A DNA stretch of 64,000 bases, from NCBI GenBank assembly GCA_949361645.1, contig OX442419.1, forward strand, positions 8,669,377 through 8,733,376, written 5' to 3'. Position numbers and translations under genes: made by a program. Each line of letters starts with the position of its first letter. The first letter of the stretch is position 1. Shown here piece after piece: positions 57,201 to 64,000 of the stretch. The DNA comes from Spongilla lacustris (lineage: Eukaryota > Porifera > Demospongiae > Spongillida > Spongillidae). The notes under the pieces are model-generated. The model saw only the letters and a program-made list of their open reading frames with translations, did not search any database and was not told the origin of the DNA.

Positions 57201-59609
57201 ATGCTCCTGTTCATTCAAGCTGTAATTGCCTTAGCATCATGCTCAGCAGGTAAAGCCAAAAGGACCTTTGAAAAATGCAGACTCGTTAAATATCCATCAG
57301 GGAATAGATGTGGATTTGCCCATGTACTGCCACTTTATGCAGGGCATGCATGCAATGGCAAGTAATCCTGTAAATTCCTCCTCCAAACACATAGTGACCT
57401 TCACATTGGGTTCCATGATAAATGAGCCAAGTGTGAATGCTGCAATAACGTCAACCTCATTGGTTGCACTGTCATCCAGTGAAATGGTCATATCTGAAGT
57501 AACTTCATCCAGTGTGATGGTGACAAATTCAGTACCCTCACCAAATGTGATGGTCACATCTCCACTACCATCATCCAATCTAATGGTCGCATCTTCACTA
57601 CCATCACCCAATGTGATGGTCACATCTCCACTACCATCACCCAATGTGATGGTCACATCTCCACTACCATCATCCAATGTGATAGTCACATCTCCACTAC
57701 CATCACCCAATGTGATGGTCACATCTCCACTACCATCACCCAATGTAATGTTTACATCTTCACTACCATCACCCAATGTGGTGGTCACATCTCCAATACC
57801 ATCATCTAATGTGATGGTCCCATCTCCACTAACATCACCATTGATCATTACTGCACAAAGTTCCATGGAGCTGCCTACTACAAGCATGACGATCCCTCCA
57901 CTATCAGCATATGAGAGTATGTTACTTAACTGCATATATGTATGGTTGGTGGGTTACCATAGCTATGGTTGGTGGGTTACCATAAGCTGAGCAGTGGTTC
58001 AATTTTTTCTGTGCACTAACGCCCTACATCTTTCATCTCCCACACAACATACATACATATTACTCACAATTGCCACACAAACACACACAACACTGCCATA
58101 AAACATCAATCTCTACTATCAAGTGGTTCCAATACTTGTTGGCTGTGTGGGGGGAGGACTTGCAGCTCTTTTCATCACTTTCACCATAGCAGCAATGGTA
58201 AGTACAAGTGATCATATTGAGGGTTGTGAGGGGGCACATACATGTGTGATGTGATGTGATGGAGAGGTGGGGTAGATTATATTGGAGGGAGGGAGGGAGG
58301 GAGGGAGGGAGGGAGGGAGGGAGGGAGGGAGGGAGGGAGGGAGGGAGGGAGGGAGGGTTGCATTTTTGAAATAAATATACAAAGGTAGATTCTAAATTTG
58401 GACACTGATAAGGGAGGGGTAAAATGTACATACCTTATGGGCAACCCTTGTTGGCTAAAATGTGAGATAGTTCTTTACCTTTTTAACAGTGCTATTGCAA
58501 ATGCTACCATGGCAGCAAGTATGTCATCAGTCACTTACACAAAGGAAAGGCTACGAATGCTGAGCTTGGTGTGGTTACAAGCATACAGGAACCTATACTT
58601 GGAGGTGTGTGTGCACGAGTCATAAGAGCTTTGATGGTTGCACACAACAGTGTGTAATAATGCATACTTTCTTCTATCCCCATAACCCACCCCACCCCTT
58701 TGCTTAGTAATCCCTTTCCCCCCCCCCCCCCCCCCTCTCCCACCCTGTTAACGCAAATTAGCCATATTTTGACACATTATGCAATGTAACATAAACCTTT
58801 CTCCCTCCGTTTCCACCCTATCCTCCATCCTCCACCTTCTCCCACCTATTCCAATCACTCCTCCTCGTACTACTCTTTTCTTCTTAAGTTCCATGTTACA
58901 GAGTGTCACGCAACTACAAACCTCTAAACAAGGATGACCTTCAATTGAGGACTGGAGATGTTGTGACCTTAGTACAAGCCACTAGCAGCAAGGAATGGTG
59001 GGAGGGGACAGTTGGAGAACAAAATGGATGGTTTCCTAAGATATGTGTGGAATATTTTGACCCAGAAGCAGAGAAAAAGGCACGACAGAAAGGTTAGGAT
59101 AGAACTACACATATATTAGATATTAGTTCTTTTACAATGAGACAGCATTGTTGTATTACTATGCAGTAAATTTAACATCTTGAAACATGCACTATTGTTT
59201 TGCAGTGGGTACAATCACCCCAAAAAGTGAAAAGATGAATAAACTAAATCGCAGTTTCAGAAGGATGTGTGGCATGGAGGTGACCTCATCGTGCAGCAAG
59301 CTGAGTGAAGCAGCATCACACAGTCACCCTGAGTCAGCAGACAGTCACCCTCAGTCACCTGACAGTCACCCTGAGTCACCTGATAGCATGATTGAGGTCA
59401 TTATCAATGAAGCTGCTTTAAACAGTCCTCACGAAGCAATGGCTGCTGACTACGAGATTGATTCTCTGGGAGGGAGTGGTGATGGAAGGCTGCCCGAAAG
59501 TGTGCATAGTGGTAATGACACAGTACCACCTGTGGGAAGATTTCACCTAGTACCAAGTGTCAGAGGTTTGGAAGGTTTATGCAAACAAACTCATGACATA
59601 ATTGAATGA
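57201..59609 (+). CDS. single-pass membrane receptor with cytoplasmic SH3 domain, copy B
   Basis: Same six-exon layout as copy A: 57201-57249, 57343-57916, 58124-58197, 58490-58604, 58904-59092, 59206-59609. The SH3 exon encodes the same protein as in A. The last exon lacks 27 bp found in A (nine residues after GMEV), and its HPESADS/HPQSPDS repeat differs slightly. In exon 2, copy B has two fewer GCAT units (8 bp) right after the predicted acceptor, so the frame used in A meets a TAA here. Either B is disabled in its extracellular part, or another acceptor is used. The 33-bp repeats show more mutated units than in A. Confidence 0.62.
57545..57830. repeat. 33-bp coding tandem repeat (SH3 receptor B)
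   Basis: About eight to nine units, homologous to 33195-33500, with more variation (for example GTGATAGTC and GTAATGTTT). Confidence 0.9.
58284..58356. repeat. (GGGA)n tract, short allele
   Basis: About 18 units at the same intron position as the 951-bp tract of unit A. Confidence 0.97.
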
Positions 59610-59915
59610 ATCTGCTGTGAATGATCAAAGCATTCGAAGTTGTTGATAATGTTACATTACTATTAATGCCTGGAGTCATGATATTGTGTGATATACATGT
59701 ATATGTATAGGCAGCAGAGCTGCAACTAAATTTCATTGCAAAAGCATAAAATGGTGTTTTTATCTCTTTTAATGTGGGGTTATATGTAAAAGCAGTGAAG
59801 TTGCAGTTTACACACACATTTGTGCATGCCATGCTCAATACTGCATCTGGATGCAAGGCCATGGTGCTTAATACATGTAGATGTAATAGATGTAAAGTGA
59901 CCATAATGTCAGTAC

Positions 59916-60486
59916 CTCCTCCTCCTCCTCCCCCTCCTCCTCCTTTTCCTCCCCCTCCTCCTCCTTTTCCTCCTCCTCCTCCTCCTCCTCCTCCTCCTCC
60001 TCCTCCTCCTCCTCCTCCTCCTCCTCCTCCTCCTCCTCCTCCTCCTCCTCCTCCTCCTCCTCCTCCTCCTCCTCCTCCTCCTCCTCCTCCTCCTCCTCCT
60101 CCTCCTCCTCCTCCTCCTCCTCCTCCTCCTCCTCCTCCTCCTCCTCCTCCTCCTCCTCCTCCTCCTCCTCCTCCTCCTCCTCCTCCTCCTCCTCCTCCTC
60201 CTCCTCCTCCTCCTCCTCCTCCTCCTCCTCCTCCTCCTCCTCCTCCTCCTCCTCCTCCTCCTCCTCCTCCTCCTCCTCCTCCTCCTCCTCCTCCTCCTCC
60301 TCCTCCTCCTCCTCCTCCTCCTCCTCCTCCTCCTCCTCCTCCTCCTCCTCCTCCTCCTCCTCCTCCTCCTCCTCCTCCTCCTCCTCCTCCTCCTCCTCCT
60401 CCTCCTCCTCCTCCTCCTCCTCCTCCTCCTCCTCCTCCTCCTCCTCCTCCTCCACCACCTCCTCCTCCTCCTCCTCCTCCTCCTCT
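59916..60486. repeat. 570-bp (TCC)n tract downstream of SH3 receptor B
   Basis: The pure TCC stretch runs from about 59969 to 60452. The opposite strand reads GGA. The unit A allele is about 170 bp and imperfect. Poly-Pro, Glu, Gly and Arg frames through it are artefacts. Confidence 0.98.
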
Positions 60487-60594
60487 CCATTTCACTCATT
60501 CTGCAAGGATTAATCATTTTTTCCCGCTTGAAAGTATTAGGCTATTATTACAACTTTTAAATGATAATATAATTATGTTCTGTACGGAAGCTCA

Positions 60595-60732
60595 GTTGAC
60601 TAACTGGCCGCCCACATTCAACACTCACTGCATGTCCGGTAGATCAAAGAGTCGCACCGGATGGTTGACTAACTGGCCGCCCACATTCAACACTCACTGC
60701 ATGTCCGGTAGATCAAAGAGTCGCACCGGATG
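60595..60732. repeat. 69-bp tandem duplication
   Basis: Two exact 69-bp units beginning GTTGACTAACTGGCCGCCCA, plus a partial third. Unit A has one diverged copy (38199-38290). Confidence 0.93.
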
Positions 60733-60966
60733 GTTGACTAACTGGCTGCTCAACATTCATATTTCATTACCCACTGCACAGCCTGATTTGCAACTGTGTA
60801 AGTAATCTACGCTCCAGATTACAATCACCATATACTATTTCCATTCACCCTTTCGCGATCGAATCTCATTTGATCTGTGATATTGTTTGAAATTGGATCA
60901 TGGCATAACACAATAGCAGAAAGACAACATCGTATGTTCAGGCATCTGTAGTTGAACGCATTTCAG

Positions 60967-61193
60967 GTGATACCATTCCTTACAGCCCGAACACTGAATC
61001 AGTGTTGCTTGCATGGCAAGGGGTTGATACAACAACGAACCTTTTCAGTTCTATTCTGGTCTGGGATTCTGCTACTGCATGTAAAAAAATTGGTACCATT
61101 TTTCCTTTTTCAATGCAGCCTACGAGATGGAACTTCAGTATAGTCATAATTGACTGTACCTATCAAAACAAAGTGACAAAGCAAAAGCAATAG
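60967..61193 (+). other. possible exon shared by both units, unknown protein (B)
   Basis: Frame DTIPYSPNTESVLLAWQGVD... continues CKKIGTIFPFSMQPTRWNFS and stops after TKQKQ. Longer than in unit A because of an indel. Unassigned. Confidence 0.3.
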
Positions 61194-61724
61194 TAAAGAC
61201 ACCACAATCATTTCCATTTGGTTGTTCCACTATCAGCAACCAACTTATTGTGATCTCACATAGGTTCCCATGCTTACTATCATAGATGGGGGGTGCACCA
61301 ACAGTAGATACCATTAATCAGTGTACAGTATTGACATTCAATATCTGAATGGATGATTTCTTTTTAGATTCCATTTGGTAATTCAAGGCTAGAATATAGT
61401 GGATTGTAAACCATCAATGCTGCTCCTTCAACAATAGCTTCAGGAGATATCTCTGCTACCTGAATATGAAATTGTTGTGATTTGGGCAGGTTTGACGTGG
61501 ATGGCACAAACATGACAAATCCTTACATGGGTAGTTTTTGTTTTCATTGTGTTTTGCAACTGCAATATAAAATAAAGCATGTGCACTGAGGCTGTTTTAA
61601 TGCGACATAATATACATGTGCCAACATGCTAATAAGAGAGTTAAAGATAGCTAAACTTTGGGGGAAAAATCTGACATATGCAATTACATTACTTAAAGTA
61701 ATCTATTTCAAGGGGATCAGAAGT

Positions 61725-62745
61725 TACTGCAGTGGGTCCAGAGTAACTTGGGAGTGCAAAATGTTCTTGCATGGGTTTCCTTTATGATAATGATTCCTGC
61801 AATGGCACCTCATAGTGAAGCATGTTTCCATCTTTTCAGTCACACTTGTTTCCAATAAAACTGTTCCATTGTGCTCTATTTGCTTCAACAATGAGCTGCT
61901 CAATCTCCTTGGTGTAAATGGCATCATAATGAGGTGATCCACCTTGCACTACTCCTCTTCATCAAATTTCCTCTTGCATTCAATACTAGGCATTGCTGCT
62001 GATCTTGGAGGTTGTCCAAAAACAAGTTCTAAAGATGTGTACTTTTTTTAACTGCTCACCTGAGTGTTAATGGTATACCTGCAAGCACACAACAGTGTTT
62101 CATTGCATGCCAACAATACCACACTTTAGTATAAATGGATTGTAATTTTGATTAAGAGGAATATGGTGCAGCATGGATAGGGGTTTTAATATGCATGCAG
62201 TTAGAGTAGATACAATTACAATATCTTTAACGTGCAGACAATGTAATGCAGTCATATCCCAATGGTATAATGAACTTGTTCAGTGACTGTGGGTGACGTG
62301 GCCACTGGTAAGCTGCACTGTTCCTGGCCATGATGCAATAACTTCTTCAATTACTGAATTCTCATCCATTGTCACTGTGCAATATGTTAGGGAGTCCAAA
62401 TCTTGGGCACACCCTCTTCTCTCATGCATTGGCAACTTCCTTAGCCATTTTTGAATGTAATGGATATGCTAAGTTAAATTTAGACCAATGATCTACAATG
62501 TGTACAATCTATTTAAAGTTGTGATGTAGCATGTGCTGCATATCAATCAAGTCAATCTGCGTGAGGAGAGGAAGAAAGAAGAAAAGGGAAAAATGAATTT
62601 GGCACCACTATTATTTCGTTAATAGCATATGAGTAATGACTGACCTGCCCTCTTGAAAAAAAAGCCATTAGCCACATGCAGTGGATCTTAGAAGAGTGCG
62701 ATTCTTCTGCGGAAGCTGAACACAACATACCTCACACAGTTTGAT
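61725..62745 (-). pseudogene. integrase (rve)-type transposon relic, KRBA2/Ginger-like (B)
   Basis: Counterpart of 39270-40340 with the same decayed blocks, including DHLIMMPFTPRRLSSSLLKQ. Different small indels from unit A show independent decay since duplication. Confidence 0.65.
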
Positions 62746-63087
62746 GAAGTGTTCAACAGCTCCAACACTTCTTCTTGTATAAAGATTGAATCTAAATTTA
62801 TAAGTCCTCAACTTACTATGATGCATAAGTCAAGTTGAAGTCTTACATGTACCTTATTGCTGTTTAATTTGTTACATGTAGGTTAATTCAATGTTCATGC
62901 ATGATCTTTAGCAATACTAATAATCAGCTATTCAGTTGTAGCGGTAAATTTATAGTGCATATACATGTAAAATGTATGTAAAGCAAACTATATAATGTGA
63001 ATTATAATCACAGTTTGGTCACAAAATCTCAGCAAGGCATCTCAGCATGGGTTAAATCATGAAACTGTGCGACTTGAGTATATGGGT

Positions 63088-64000
63088 TCATTGTACATGC
63101 ACTCTCCTAGAAATCTCTTTGACAACAGGTCTGATGGGAGGAAAGAAGAGCAGGACAATGCACAGATATACTCCTACAGTGAGCATGAGGGACATCATCC
63201 CGTAGCGTACATTCAGGTTTGACCCAGTGATCGAAGTAATGAAGTATATGATTCCTCCGATTCCACTAGTGATTGACAAAAGATAAGCCAGAATTATTAT
63301 TCCATGGGGTTTAAACCGCTTCATTGTAATAACTTTACTTGAGAAAAACGCAAAGAACACACAAGCCACTAAAAGAACACACTCCCATATAGCCACAATT
63401 AAGACCCAAATCACCTCATGCCTGCACTGGCAACTTTCTCTCATTACTGTGATCAAATTATTCCCTAATTGCTCTAAAGTTTTATTCACCAGTCGCACAT
63501 AGTGATCGCTCCCAAGCCAAACTACACAGAAAACAGCACTTAGAGAGGTCAGAACCACAACCACGGCGCCCAGAGTGGTATCATTTAAGTGCTTGGAAGT
63601 GCGCTTATATTTGGCATTGAAGACGTAATACAGCCTCGCGGTCTTCACCAAGACCGTAGCCAATACTAAGGTTACACCAATCACCAGGCAGCATGGCACG
63701 ACGTTGCAAAACGATGTCTTTACCTCAATGCTCACTCCAAACGCCTCCAAAATTGTATAGAAAACTGTGGCCACGTTGACAAGGTAACATCCGGCGTAAG
63801 CAAAATTATTGAGCCTCACACTAGAGGCCTTGATGGACTTCGTGTGGCTGTACAATGTGTTCAAGAGGTGAATCACCATGATTATCACAGAAGCAGCCAC
63901 GTTCAATAGTATTATTACTGCCGCTAGAGGCAGAGATACGTGAATGTACAGCTCATTGAAGTTTGTCGACACAAAATGAGCTGTTGTATAATTCACCTTA
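63088..64000 (-). CDS. GABA-B-like class C GPCR, copy 3 (C-terminal part, open)
   Basis: Minus strand, open from the window edge to the stop at 63088. It encodes the stalk, all seven helices and a short tail: TM1 VSLPLAAVIILLNVAASVII; TM2 after SVRLNNFAYAGCYLVN; TM3 with CCLVIGVTLVLATVLVKTAR; the loop ESCQCRHEV, whose cysteine is likely disulphide-bonded to TM3; TM6 HGIIILAYLLSITSGIGG; TM7 GMMSLMLTVGVYLCIVLLFF; end ISRRVHVQ. No long coiled-coil tail as in vertebrate GABA-B subunits. Of the three copies it is the only one without visible lesions, so it may be the functional gene; its ligand-binding domain lies beyond the window. Class C receptors act as dimers at the plasma membrane. Confidence 0.88.
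   Translation of the reverse strand, partial: KVNYTTAHFVSTNFNELYIHVSLPLAAVIILLNVAASVIIMVIHLLNTLYSHTKSIKASSVRLNNFAYAGCYLVNVATVFYTILEAFGVSIEVKTSFCNVVPCCLVIGVTLVLATVLVKTARLYYVFNAKYKRTSKHLNDTTLGAVVVVLTSLSAVFCVVWLGSDHYVRLVNKTLEQLGNNLITVMRESCQCRHEVIWVLIVAIWECVLLVACVFFAFFSSKVITMKRFKPHGIIILAYLLSITSGIGGIIYFITSITGSNLNVRYGMMSLMLTVGVYLCIVLLFFPPIRPVVKEISRRVHVQ

Larger units (their letters stand above)
54902..64000. repeat. segmental duplication unit B (continues past the window)
   Basis: Collinear with unit A. It contains SH3 receptor B, the integrase relic and GABA-B-like copy 3. The left border of homology is near the word TTGCC(A)TTATTGACATGG, just before the hAT-like insertion. Confidence 0.92.

Noticed and set aside
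59560..60805. Poly-Pro, poly-Glu, poly-Gly and poly-Arg open frames
   Set aside because: Products of the (TCC)n tract; no start context, splice sites or conservation with unit A.

Overview
This window is nuclear DNA of an animal. It has spliced genes with GT..AG introns (some only about 55 to 95 bp), class C (GABA-B type) seven-helix receptor copies, a tyrosinase, an SH3-domain receptor, an RRM fragment, long simple repeats and relics of many transposon classes. There is no operon structure, no ribosome-binding-site pattern and no bacterial gene. A demosponge is my best guess, from the local multiplication of GABA-B-like receptors, the tiny introns and the very frequent ACATGTACATGT words. 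That is inference; a cnidarian or another early-branching animal is not excluded. I found no tRNA, rRNA or CRISPR array.

Layout. 0-3 kb: a possible terminal exon of an unknown gene, then three minus-strand exons of a secreted tyrosinase with a frameshift. 4.3-6.9 kb: a decayed non-LTR retrotransposon. 10.5-14.1 kb: a truncated Ty3/gypsy-type element whose gag-protease block is duplicated in tandem; one copy is split by a hAT-like insertion. 14.27-31.45 kb: a GABA-B-like receptor pseudogene cut in two by a 15,668-bp insertion (15001-30668) with inverted terminal repeats and a 3-bp target duplication. Inside that insertion lie two duplicated microsatellite blocks, RRM exons resembling RBPMS/couch potato, a chromodomain gene, and a divergently oriented ten-exon gene for an RNase-H-fold (DDE) transposase whose motif order resembles RAG1. 

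31.5-42.3 kb (unit A) and 54.9-64 kb (unit B) are two copies of one segmental duplication. Each carries a six-exon gene for a single-pass membrane protein with a cytoplasmic SH3 domain (plus strand), an old integrase relic (minus) and a GABA-B-like receptor copy (minus). The copy in A is broken; the copy in B is open and runs off the window. The units differ by large microsatellite expansions (GGGA in A, TCC in B), a 945-bp hAT-like insertion in B and a 1.5-kb block present only in A.

42.3-54.9 kb, between the units, is transposon-rich: a four-repeat TTAGGG stretch, a DDE_4 relic, a hAT transposase pseudogene with a 26-residue repeat, another transposase-like relic, and a nest of elements at 50.56-54.26 kb (a long-TIR element holding a foldback element holding a hAT element that itself holds a Mutator-type MITE).

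The strongest candidates for something undescribed are the 15.7-kb insertion with its RAG1-like transposase and chromodomain partner, and the SH3 receptor family. All statements come from reading the sequence by eye; comparison with protein families is from memory and no search was run.
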